A stretch of DNA of 36,638 nucleotides from Sorangium cellulosum (GTDB lineage Bacteria > Myxococcota_A > Polyangia > Polyangiales > Polyangiaceae), in the NCBI RefSeq assembly GCF_001589285.1, contig NZ_JEMA01000505.1, forward strand, positions 27,151 to 63,788. Reading direction: 5' to 3'. A program made the position numbers and the translations under genes. Below the pieces are notes generated by a model. The model was not told the DNA's origin, searched no databases, and worked only from the letters and a program-made list of their open reading frames with translations. Below are positions 7,367-14,793 of the stretch, piece by piece. Each line of letters opens with the position of its first letter. The stretch's first letter is position 1.

Positions 7367-8401
7367 TCAGTAGGTCCCGAACGGGGTCGGCATCAGCAGC
7401 AGCACGAAGAAGAGCAGCGTCACCACGGCGACCGCCTTGCGCGCCGGCGACAGCTCGCCGGGCTCCGTCGGAGGGTGCTCCCGGCCGCCCACGCGCAGCA
7501 TCGCGTAGACCACGCCGAACCACGTGAGCCACGGCATCCCGTTCGCGACCGCGGCGCGGAGCGCGTCGGGCAACCCCTCGGCGATGAAGTACCGCGTGAA
7601 GTAGGCGACGTTGCCGAGGAAGAGGGCGAGCATCAGGTAGTGCGCGGCGCGGCTGTAGCGGTCCTGCTTCCTGCCGAACAGCGCGTACGCGACGTGCCCC
7701 CCGTCGAGCTGGCCGACCGGGAACAGGTTGAGCGCCGTGATCAGCAGCCCGGCCCAGCCGGCCATCGCCGTGGGGCCGAGGAAGACGTCCTGGCCCTCCG
7801 GGATCGGGCCGACCGCGAGCCACCTCAGCAGGAGATAGAGCAGGCTCCGCCCCTCCTGCAGCGCGGGGCCCGACGTCGCGTGCACCTCGGAGTGCATCAG
7901 GCCCACGAAGAGGACCGGGAGCGCGACAGCGAGGCCGGCCAGCGGCCCGGAGGCGCCGATGTCGAGCAGCGCGTTGCGCGACTTGATCGTCCCCTTCATC
8001 GAGATCACCGCGCCCATCGTGCCGAGCGGGCTCACGACGGGGAGCGGGATGAAGTAGGGGAGCGACGCCTCGACCCCGTGCGCGCGCGCCGCGAAGTAGT
8101 GCCCGAACTCGTGCGCCAGCAGGATCGCCAGGAACGGCACGGCGAACGGCCACGCCTGCGGCAGCGCCTTCACGAAGGAGAGCACGCTGTCGTCCTCTGG
8201 CGTGATCGGAGCCCAGAGGGTGCCGGCGACGAACACCGAGACGACCGTCAGGCAGAAGAGCGCGAGGTTCTTCTTCCAGCGGAGCGGGGCCCGCCGCGGC
8301 ACGGGCCTGGCGCTCGGCCCCGCGGAGCTCGTCGCCGCTGGAGCGAGCTCGACATCGAGGTCGAGCGTGCTCGGGGAGGAGAATCGACGATCGTCGGTCA
8401 T
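7367..8401 (-). CDS. Site-2 protease family (M50) intramembrane metalloprotease
   Basis: 344-aa multi-pass membrane protein. The cytoplasmic N-terminus (about 45 residues) is disordered and Pro/Ala-rich; transmembrane helices start near residue 45. The zinc site is complete: HEFGH at 97-101 in a membrane helix and NLFPVGQLDGGH at 225-236 with the third ligand D233. PLGTMGAVISMKG at 125-137 fits the beta-hairpin of the family. The organisation without a PDZ domain resembles EGY-like or cyanobacterial/myxobacterial S2P proteins rather than RseP. Such enzymes cut membrane-bound anti-sigma factors or precursors within the bilayer; the substrate here is unknown, with no anti-sigma gene adjacent. 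Confidence 0.9.
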   Translation of the reverse strand: MTDDRRFSSPSTLDLDVELAPAATSSAGPSARPVPRRAPLRWKKNLALFCLTVVSVFVAGTLWAPITPEDDSVLSFVKALPQAWPFAVPFLAILLAHEFGHYFAARAHGVEASLPYFIPLPVVSPLGTMGAVISMKGTIKSRNALLDIGASGPLAGLAVALPVLFVGLMHSEVHATSGPALQEGRSLLYLLLRWLAVGPIPEGQDVFLGPTAMAGWAGLLITALNLFPVGQLDGGHVAYALFGRKQDRYSRAAHYLMLALFLGNVAYFTRYFIAEGLPDALRAAVANGMPWLTWFGVVYAMLRVGGREHPPTEPGELSPARKAVAVVTLLFFVLLLMPTPFGTY

Positions 8402-8827
8402 GCGCCGCTAAGCGTGGCCGCCTCCTCGCCGCCGCTCAAGCGATCCGCGCACGCTTGCGCTCAGGCCGGTCGCTGGCTGCTCGTCGCGCCGCCGGAGCGC
8501 GCGCCGCGCGCAGGCGCCGACGGCATGCCGAGCGGTCCTGCTCCGTGGCCCACGATGACGCACGGGCGGCGTGGCCAGACCCTGTGCGGCGTGGATGACT
8601 TCGCGCGTCATCCCCTGCATCGCGAGCCTGGAGGAGCCAGGCGATCCGACTCGAGACGCCGCGGCGGCTGGGCTCTTTCTCGCAGGACATCGCGCGCCCC
8701 GTTCGCCTGGCAGTGCGGCCGCAAACCTTTCGGGGGTGCGCCCGCGTCACGACGGCCGGCGCCCTCTTCCTCGGCGCCGCTGCGCGCCTTTGCCCTTTGG
8801 CGGGCGCGACTGCGCTACGATCGATCC
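8402..8827. other. Intergenic region upstream of M50 protease and Ser/Thr kinase
   Basis: 426 nt between divergent genes. I see no gene with a recognisable domain; open frames on either strand are Arg/Ala-rich and lack family features. The plus-strand end carries the TACGAT element described separately. Confidence 0.5.
8816..8821 (+). promoter_or_regulatory. Putative -10 box (TACGAT) for a leaderless kinase transcript
   Basis: TACGAT lies six bases before ATG 8828, and there is no Shine-Dalgarno sequence in between. Transcription starting 6-7 bases after a -10 box would begin at or next to the A of the start codon, giving a leaderless message. No convincing -35 box was found. Confidence 0.35.
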
Positions 8828-9790
8828 ATGCCTCCTGCTCGCGTCGCCGCCGAAGCGCTCGTGGGCAAAGTCCTCGGCAACAGGTACCGCGTCGTGCAGC
8901 TCCTGGGCAGCGGCGGGGTCGGGCACGTCTACCTCGCGGAGCGCATCGGCAGGACGCACGACGCCGCGACCGCGCGCGTCGCTGTCAAGGTCCTGCGGGC
9001 GGAGCTCCGCGACGACCCGCTGCTCGTCGCGCGGTTCGAGCGGGAGGCCGCCGCGGCCTCGCGCGTCCGGCACCCCAACGTCCTCTGCGTCGAGGCGATC
9101 GAGCGCGCCGGCGACGCGCCGTGCTTCGCGATGGAGCTGCTCGTCGGCCTCGATCTCGCCGACACGTTGACCTTCGCCCGCTCGCTCGTACCCGCGCGCG
9201 CGGTCCGGATCGCCGCCGATCTCGCGGCGGGCCTCGAGGCTGCGCACCGCGCTGGCGTGATCCACCGCGACGTGAAGCCGGAGAACGTGTTCCTTGTGCA
9301 TGCCGCCGACGGGCGCGAGATCGTCAAGCTGCTCGACTTCGGGCTCTCGTTCATCCAGGATCAGGGCGCCGACGCATCGCTGCTTTCCCGCGTCGTCGGG
9401 ACGCCCGAGTACATGGCGCCCGAGCAGGCGCACGGCGCTCCGGCGGCGCCCACCGCCGACGTCTACTCCCTGGGCATCGTGCTCTACGAGATGCTCGCGG
9501 GCCGTGTTCCATTTCAGGGTCCGTACCCGGCCATCGCGGCGAAGCACGGGCGCGAGCCGCCGCCGCCGCTGCACCGGTTGCACCCAGGGCTCCTCATGTC
9601 GCGTGAGCTCGACGCTGTCGTGCGCAAGGCGCTCGTGAAGGATCCTCGCGGCAGGTTCCCGGCGATGGCGGAGCTGCGACAGGCGCTTCTCGCGACGCCG
9701 GAGGCGAGCGCCGGGGCGCCGTTCGCTGCCCAGCCGGACACCGCCGCGCCGCCGACCTCCGGGATCCGGCACTGGGGCACCAAGCCGTGA
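8828..9790 (+). CDS. Serine/threonine protein kinase (soluble, PknB-like catalytic domain)
   Basis: 320-aa eukaryote-type kinase that phosphorylates Ser/Thr on target proteins in the cytoplasm. All subdomains are present: glycine loop GSGGVG (27-32), ATP-anchoring K54 in VAVKVL, catalytic loop HRDVKPEN (146-153, RD type), DFG (170-172), activation-segment end GTPEYMAPEQ (191-200) and DVYSLGIVLYEM (211-222). The kinase domain fills nearly the whole chain; the last ~30 residues are a Pro/Ala-rich tail. Unlike PknB there is no transmembrane helix or sensor domain, so input probably comes from a protein partner or from phosphorylation. The start is fixed by the VGKVLGNRYRVV kinase N-terminus. Kinases of this type are very abundant in myxobacteria. 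Confidence 0.95.
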   Translation: MPPARVAAEALVGKVLGNRYRVVQLLGSGGVGHVYLAERIGRTHDAATARVAVKVLRAELRDDPLLVARFEREAAAASRVRHPNVLCVEAIERAGDAPCFAMELLVGLDLADTLTFARSLVPARAVRIAADLAAGLEAAHRAGVIHRDVKPENVFLVHAADGREIVKLLDFGLSFIQDQGADASLLSRVVGTPEYMAPEQAHGAPAAPTADVYSLGIVLYEMLAGRVPFQGPYPAIAAKHGREPPPPLHRLHPGLLMSRELDAVVRKALVKDPRGRFPAMAELRQALLATPEASAGAPFAAQPDTAAPPTSGIRHWGTKP

Positions 9791-10191
9791 AGCCCGCTCG
9801 CTCCGGAGACTTCCGTCGACCTCCGTGCGCTCGGCTTTGCTCTCGCGGCGAAGCCCTGCTAGACGGCCGTTAGCATCTCTTGTTCCGGGCGACAGCCGGA
9901 TCCGTTCGCCAGGCCGCTCCAGGCCGAGGGGAGCGAGCCGGCACGGTTCGGGGGTCCGCGGGCGCGGGCCTCATCAGCGCGGTCGGTTCTCCAGGGGAAC
10001 TGGAACCCTGCATCGCGCGCCAGTCGCCCTCCACTCCCTCCAGGCTCAGCCTGGCCGCTTTTTCGGTCGTGATTATGGGTCGCGCGACCCCATCTCCTGA
10101 CAACGGCACAGCGGCGTTTCAAGACGCCGAACTCCCGATTTACGAGAGCCGCAGCGCCCCCGGGCTACGCGCTCCGCCCGAGGGCGAGCTC
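9791..10191. other. Leader/intergenic region upstream of poly(A) polymerase
   Basis: 401 nt. The frame of the downstream gene is open through much of it, but third-position GC falls well below that of the confirmed coding part, so I treat it as mostly untranslated. It contains the hairpin-plus-T-run at 10040-10063. No independent gene seen. Confidence 0.45.
10040..10063 (+). terminator. Hairpin followed by T-run in the pcnB leader (terminator or attenuator)
   Basis: CCAGGC (10040-10045), loop TCA, GCCTGG (10049-10054), then CCGC and five T (10059-10063). This is the window's closest match to a classical intrinsic terminator. It lies ~130 nt upstream of the chosen pcnB start, and either ends transcription from the kinase gene or acts as an attenuator. 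Confidence 0.45.
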
Positions 10192-11442
10192 ATGCCGACG
10201 GACGCTGGCAACCTCGACGAGGATCCGTTCCGGATCGAGCTCGTCGCTGAGGACATCCCCACCCCGCGCCGCTACCAGGTGGTCTTCGATGAGGCGCGCA
10301 TCGATCCGGACGTCCAGAAAGTCGTGCGACGCCTCGTCCGCCATGGCTTCCAGGCCTATCTGGTCGGCGGCTGCGTGCGAGATCTGCTGCTCGACCGGCG
10401 CCCGAAGGACTTCGACGTCGCCACGAGCGCCCGGCCGGAGGAGGTCCGCGAGCTCTTCCGCAACTCGCGCATCATCGGTCGGCGGTTTCGCCTGGTGCAC
10501 GTCCTCTTCCAGGGCGGGAAGGTCATCGAGGTGGCGACCTTCCGCCGCAACCCGAAGGAGGACTCCGACGACGGGAGCGAACTGCTCATCCGGAGCGACA
10601 ACGCGTTCGGCGTCGCGCACGAGGACGCCCTCCGCCGCGACTTCCGGATCAACGCGCTCTTCTACGACGTGGAGGCGCGGCAGATCCTCGACTGGGTCGG
10701 CGGCATGGATGACGTGCGCCGCCAGGTGGTCCACACGATCGGCGAGCCGGAGACGCGCTTCCGCGAGGATCCGATCCGCATCCTGCGCGCGCTCAAGTTC
10801 GCGGGCCGGCTGGGCTTCGCGATCACCCCCGACGTGTACGATGCGGTCGTTTACTGCCGCGACGCGCTCGCCCTCGCGGCGCGCCCGCGCCTCTCCGAGG
10901 AGATCCTGCGTCTCCTGCGCGGCGGCCAGGCGCGCCGCACCATCTACCTCGCGTGGGAGACCGGCGTGCTCGACGTGCTCTTGCCGGAGGTCTCGGCGCT
11001 GCTCTACGACGACCGGGGCGACGACGGCCCGGGCCAGCGCCTCTGGCGCGTGCTCGACTACGTCGACAGGCGCACCGCCGCGGACCGGCCGCTCGACGAC
11101 ACGGTGCTCTGGACGCTCCTGCTCCTCGAGCCGATGAAGGAGGCATGCGACGGTGTCCGCGATCGCGCTGCGGCTGTGGCCGACTTCCTCGAGCCGCTCA
11201 TCGACCGGCTGGCCATCTCCCGCCGCTACGCCGACGGCATGCGGCGCATCGTCGCCGTCCTGCCGAGGTTGGCCGGCGGTCGCGCCGGCCGCTTCGCGCG
11301 GACCGACATCTTCCAGCCCGCCCTCGACGTGCTCGCGGCCGAGCTGACCGCCCGCGGAGAGTCCACCGAGGCGATCGACCGGCTACGCTCGGCCCCGCAG
11401 CCGCGGCGCCACCACGCCGACGCCCCGCAGTACCGGCGCTGA
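10192..11442 (+). CDS. pcnB: Poly(A) polymerase / CCA-adding enzyme family, class II nucleotidyltransferase
   Basis: 416-aa product. The head domain carries the family signature LVGGCVRDLLLDRRPKDFDVAT, with the two metal-binding Asp in DFD, then RRDFRINALFYD, the template-binding motif, and REDPIRILRALKFAGRLGF at the start of the neck domain. These features and the extended C-terminal helical part fit PcnB-type poly(A) polymerase, which adds 3' A-tails that promote RNA decay. A CCA-adding function cannot be ruled out from sequence alone. ATG 10192 is chosen because GAGG lies 8 bases upstream and GC3 rises there; ATG 10075 in the same frame would add 39 residues of atypical codon use. The C-terminus is Arg/His-rich, as in RNA-binding tails. 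Confidence 0.85.
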   Translation: MPTDAGNLDEDPFRIELVAEDIPTPRRYQVVFDEARIDPDVQKVVRRLVRHGFQAYLVGGCVRDLLLDRRPKDFDVATSARPEEVRELFRNSRIIGRRFRLVHVLFQGGKVIEVATFRRNPKEDSDDGSELLIRSDNAFGVAHEDALRRDFRINALFYDVEARQILDWVGGMDDVRRQVVHTIGEPETRFREDPIRILRALKFAGRLGFAITPDVYDAVVYCRDALALAARPRLSEEILRLLRGGQARRTIYLAWETGVLDVLLPEVSALLYDDRGDDGPGQRLWRVLDYVDRRTAADRPLDDTVLWTLLLLEPMKEACDGVRDRAAAVADFLEPLIDRLAISRRYADGMRRIVAVLPRLAGGRAGRFARTDIFQPALDVLAAELTARGESTEAIDRLRSAPQPRRHHADAPQYRR

Positions 11443-11542
11443 CAGGCGATGGACGGTGGTGGCGGCGGATGACCGCGAGCCACGGCGATCGACCGGCCGG
11501 CATGGAACATCGACGGGGTTTCTGGTTTCATAAAGACCCCTG

Positions 11543-13189
11543 ATGTCCCCTCCGGCCGCGCGCCCGCGCCCCGCTCCTCCGCCCGATGTCTCCGCGTCCC
11601 GGCGCCGGCGCGGCGGCTGGGCCCGCAGCGCGCTCGTGTTCGCGCTCGCGTGCGCCGTGTCGCCGCTCGCCGACGCGCAGGGGTCGCTCCTGCACGAGTT
11701 CATCGCGCCCGATCCCGCGGAGGACGTGTCGCTCGCCACGACGACGCTCGACGGAGGGCTCCCGGCGGCGATCCAGACGCCGAGTGGCCTGGCCACCGCG
11801 CCGGATCCGCAGCGACCGCCGTCGCCCCAGCAGCAGGTCTACAGCAACGTCGGATCCGACGCGGGACCCGAGGCGTCGTACGAGCCGGATCGAGACACCC
11901 GCCGGCCGAACGTCGAGCGCTACGACGATCCGTTCTCCCCCGCGACCGCGCCGTTCAAGCGGCTCCAGGCCTACGACGCGGTGAGGGCGGACTACTCGCT
12001 CGTCGTCCGCGAGCGGAGCCTGAAGACCGTGAAGGCGGACGCGGCGGTCGCGGCGGGGGACGAGGCGTTCTACGGGGACATCGCGGTCGACCTCGTGCCG
12101 AACGAGCCGGTCCGCATCCCGACGGTCGGGCCGGATACGCGGCTCGTGCGGATGCACGTGAACCCCGATACGCCGGTCGTCGTGCTGCGCGATGGCGCGG
12201 ACAACTGGTTCGTGCGCGGCACGAAGAGCGCGCGCGTCCGGCTCGTCGTGCAGCTCGCGATCGCCCGCGCGACGTTCGGCAGCGAGTTCGCTGACGTCGA
12301 CTGGGCCAAGCTCGAGCGCTACCGCGCGCCGCAGGAGGCGTCCCACGAGGCGGCGTTCCGGCAGGTCGCCCAGGCGATCGGCATCTCGACAGCGATGCGG
12401 CCGCGCGACGTCGTGCAGAAGATGGTCGAGTACTTCCGGTCGTTCGCCCCGTCGGACGACCCGCCCAAGGGGCACGGCGACATCTACCTCGATCTCGCGC
12501 TCTCGCGGAAAGGCGTGTGCCGCCATCGCGCCTTCGCGTTCCTCGTCACGGCCCTGCACATCGGGCTCCCCTCGCGGATGGTCGTCAACGAGGCGCACGC
12601 CTGGGTCGAGGTCTTCGACGGCTCGCTCTGGCACCGCATCGACCTGGGGGGAGCCGCCCTCAACATGGACCAAGAGATCGATCCGAGCCGCCCGCCCTAT
12701 GTGCCGCCGCCCGATCCCTACAGCTGGCCGGAGCAGCGCGACTCGGGCCAGGATCTCGCGGACAGGGCCCGCGCCGAGCAGGCGCAGCAGGGGCCCGCGG
12801 GCCCGGCCGGCACCGGCAGCAGCCCCGCCGCGCCGCCGCCGCCGCCGCCGCCGCCCACGAGCGATCCGAACGAGCGCGCGGCCGAGCGCACCGACGTGGT
12901 CGTGACGGCGCTGGACAAGGACATCCGCCGCGGCTTCCCGCTCCGCCTCCAGGGGCAGGTCAGCAGCAACGGCGCGCCGTGCGCGCACGTCCGCGTCGAC
13001 GTGATCCTGACGGGGAGCTCGGCGCCGCAGGGCGTGACGGTCGGCTCGCTGTCGACGGACGATCGGGGCCGCTACGACGACGCCGTCATCATTCCCCGCG
13101 ACGTCGCGCTCGGCGAGTACGACCTCGCGGTGGCGACGCCCGGCGATGCCCGCTGCAAGGCCGGCCGCACGGACACGGCCGCTCCGTGA
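11543..13189 (+). CDS. Exported transglutaminase-like domain protein
   Basis: 548-aa product. An Arg-rich n-region (residues 20-28), hydrophobic segment (~28-42) and ADA-Q site near 45 suggest Sec export. A low-complexity stretch follows, then a helical region, then a transglutaminase-like core with the full Cys-His-Asp triad: C326 in [14 protein letters not shown]352 in NEAHAWVEV and D367 in WHRIDLGG. Such bacterial domains act as cysteine proteases, peptide-crosslinking enzymes or amidases; the substrate is unknown. After a Pro-rich linker with eight consecutive prolines, the last ~90 residues resemble an Ig-like beta-sandwich (carboxypeptidase-regulatory or big-domain type) often used for adhesion. 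Its TGA overlaps the GTG of the Nudix gene. Confidence 0.85.
   Translation: MSPPAARPRPAPPPDVSASRRRRGGWARSALVFALACAVSPLADAQGSLLHEFIAPDPAEDVSLATTTLDGGLPAAIQTPSGLATAPDPQRPPSPQQQVYSNVGSDAGPEASYEPDRDTRRPNVERYDDPFSPATAPFKRLQAYDAVRADYSLVVRERSLKTVKADAAVAAGDEAFYGDIAVDLVPNEPVRIPTVGPDTRLVRMHVNPDTPVVVLRDGADNWFVRGTKSARVRLVVQLAIARATFGSEFADVDWAKLERYRAPQEASHEAAFRQVAQAIGISTAMRPRDVVQKMVEYFRSFAPSDDPPKGHGDIYLDLALSRKGVCRHRAFAFLVTALHIGLPSRMVVNEAHAWVEVFDGSLWHRIDLGGAALNMDQEIDPSRPPYVPPPDPYSWPEQRDSGQDLADRARAEQAQQGPAGPAGTGSSPAAPPPPPPPPTSDPNERAAERTDVVVTALDKDIRRGFPLRLQGQVSSNGAPCAHVRVDVILTGSSAPQGVTVGSLSTDDRGRYDDAVIIPRDVALGEYDLAVATPGDARCKAGRTDTAAP
12831..12855 (+). repeat. CCG/GCC trinucleotide run encoding polyproline
   Basis: About eight consecutive CCG codons inside the transglutaminase gene encode the linker between the catalytic core and the C-terminal beta domain. 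Such a run is prone to slippage, giving in-frame length changes of the hinge. Confidence 0.6.
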
Positions 13190-13632
13190 GCGACGCGCCG
13201 ATCCGCCCCCTGGAGCCTCCGCGCGTGGCTGTCGGCGCCGTCGTGCTCGAGCGCCGCGCGGACGCGTCCGGCGCGCCGCGCGTGGTCCTCGTCCGGCGCG
13301 CGCACCCTCCGCTCGAGGGCTCCTGGTCGCTCCCCGGCGGCCGCGTCGAGCCCGGTGAGCGGCTCGCCGACGCCCTCGCCCGCGAGATCCGCGAGGAGAC
13401 GGGCCTCGAGATCCGCGTCGGCCCGCTCGTGGAGGTCGTGGAGATCGTCGAGACTCCTTATCATTACGTGATCCTCGATTACCTCTGCGAGGCGGCCGGA
13501 GGCGTCCTCTCTCCAGGCGACGACGCCTCCGAGGTGGCCCTCGCGCCTGCCGCCGAGCTGCCGGCCTATGGCCTCACCGACGTCGCGCTCCGCGTGATCC
13601 GCCGGGCGCTGGCGATGGCAGCCGCGGGCTGA
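13186..13632 (+). CDS. Nudix hydrolase
   Basis: 148-aa protein with a complete Nudix box: G-x5-E-x7-REUxEExGU is read as [26 protein letters not shown], with the metal-binding REIREE glutamates in place. It hydrolyses a nucleoside diphosphate linked to another moiety. The general look (VAVGAVVLE..., [17 protein letters not shown]) is closest to ADP-ribose pyrophosphatase/MutT-like housecleaning enzymes, but substrate cannot be assigned. The GTG start sits in a GTGA overlap with the transglutaminase-like gene, so the two are translated in a coupled way although one product is exported and the other cytoplasmic. Confidence 0.92.
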   Translation: MSDAPIRPLEPPRVAVGAVVLERRADASGAPRVVLVRRAHPPLEGSWSLPGGRVEPGERLADALAREIREETGLEIRVGPLVEVVEIVETPYHYVILDYLCEAAGGVLSPGDDASEVALAPAAELPAYGLTDVALRVIRRALAMAAAG

Positions 13633-13668
13633 GACAGCGCGGCTCAGGAAGAGCGCGACCTGGCGCAG

Positions 13669-13684
13669 CCCGCGCGGACGCGGG
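13669..13684 (+). terminator. Short hairpin downstream of Nudix gene
   Basis: CCCGCG, loop CGGA, CGCGGG: a 6-bp GC stem with a tetraloop 36 nt past the Nudix stop. No T-run follows, so terminator activity is uncertain. Confidence 0.35.
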
Positions 13685-13957
13685 ATGTGGCGCCGAGAGA
13701 GCGACTCTCCACGTCGCGCCTCGAGCGCCGAGCAGCAACAGTGTTATTTTACTGCTCTGTCGCCACGACATGCGCCTGCGACAGCCGGGGTGCACGGCAT
13801 CGGTGTGACCGTGGTCGGTGAAATGTGATGACGGCGGTTACTTCTGCGATAGCGGCGGTTCGGCGGAGTGATCGCGCGCGGTGCAAGCGACACCAATACG
13901 CGCTGGTCAGTTTGTATACATGCGGTGTGGTGCATTGTGTGGATTGCTTATCTTCTG

Positions 13958-13978
13958 CAGACGTCGTAAACCGGTCTG
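13958..13978 (+). promoter_or_regulatory. Inverted repeat, candidate TetR operator
   Basis: CAGAC (13958-13962) and GTCTG (13974-13978) form perfect 5-bp arms around an 11-nt spacer, ending three bases before ATG 13982. Placement at its own start is typical of TetR autorepression. The arms are short, so chance occurrence is possible. Confidence 0.35.
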
Positions 13979-13981
13979 TCT

Positions 13982-14782
13982 ATGAGCTCAACGCGAAGAG
14001 CGAGAAAGGAGGAACAGAAGGAGGAGCGTCGGAGGTTCATCATCGACGCAGCCTGGCGGCTGTTCCAGGAGACCCCGTATCCCGAGGTCACCATGGCGCA
14101 GGTCGCCGAGCGCACCAGGCTCGCAAAAGGTACGCTCTACCTGTATTTCACGACCAAAGAGGAGCTGTTCCTCGCCGTCGTTGATCAAGAGCTCGCGAAG
14201 TGGTTCGATGATGTGAATATCCATCTCGCGCATCTCGGCGACTCCCAGGGGGGCGCGGGCGCGCCGCACGCTCGGCCCTCGCGGGGGCGCCGCGGTGGCT
14301 CCTCGGCGTCCGGAGAGGACGCGGCCGCCAGCATCGCCTCGATCCTGTCGACGACCCTCGTCGCGCGCGGCGCGATGACGCGGTTGCTCACCATCGTGCA
14401 CAGCGTCCTCGAGCAGAACGTCAGCTACGAGGCCGCCCTCCGCTTCAAGCTCTCCCTGCTCGCGCACGTCGAGCGCACCGGGGCGCTGCTCGAGCGATGC
14501 CTGCCGTCGCTCGCCCCCGGTCAGGGCGGTCCGCTCCTCATCCGCATGTACGCCCTGCTCATCGGGATGCGCCAGGTCTGCGATCCCAGCGACGTGATTC
14601 GCGACATCCGCAGCCGGCCGGAGATGGGCCTCTTCCGGATCGACTTCGGCGAGGAGATCCGGGCCTCGTTCGCGATCCTCGTCAGCGGGGCGAGCGCGCC
14701 GCCGCCCCCCGTGTCCGAGCGGCTCGGCGCCCCGGTCCTGCGCGAGGTGACCTCAGTGGAGCCGCGCCGCCCGGAGGGGTGA
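13982..14782 (+). CDS. TetR/AcrR family transcriptional regulator
   Basis: 266-aa protein. Residues ~15-65 form the TetR DNA-binding domain: RRRFIIDAAWRLFQETPYPEVTM, then VAERTRLAKGTLYLYFTTKEELF, in which AKGTLYLYF is the recognition helix. The C-terminal ligand/dimer domain is interrupted by a low-complexity Gly/Ser/Arg insert at about residues 88-118, which makes the protein longer than the usual 190-220 aa. The start lies just behind a possible operator. The adjacent genes (upstream Nudix, convergent protease-hydrolase) give no obvious target; self-regulation is the safest guess. The gene ends 11 nt before the stop of the convergent gene. Confidence 0.9.
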   Translation: MSSTRRARKEEQKEERRRFIIDAAWRLFQETPYPEVTMAQVAERTRLAKGTLYLYFTTKEELFLAVVDQELAKWFDDVNIHLAHLGDSQGGAGAPHARPSRGRRGGSSASGEDAAASIASILSTTLVARGAMTRLLTIVHSVLEQNVSYEAALRFKLSLLAHVERTGALLERCLPSLAPGQGGPLLIRMYALLIGMRQVCDPSDVIRDIRSRPEMGLFRIDFGEEIRASFAILVSGASAPPPPVSERLGAPVLREVTSVEPRRPEG

Positions 14783-14793
14783 GGGGGGCTTGA

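Larger units (their letters stand above)
13633..13981. other. Intergenic region upstream of TetR gene, relatively AT-rich
   Basis: 349 nt, distinctly less GC-rich than its surroundings, especially 13735-13980. It holds a hairpin near the Nudix stop, an 8-bp palindrome TGTATACA at 13913-13920 and a CAGAC/GTCTG inverted repeat before the TetR start. No gene seen. Confidence 0.5.

Noticed and set aside
7277-8827. Upstream extension of the kinase frame across the M50 gene
   Set aside because: It reads antisense through the M50 protease and shows no kinase-related sequence before the chosen ATG.
12831-12855. GCC/CCG run as a CRISPR-like or regulatory repeat
   Set aside because: It is in frame inside a gene and encodes a polyproline linker.
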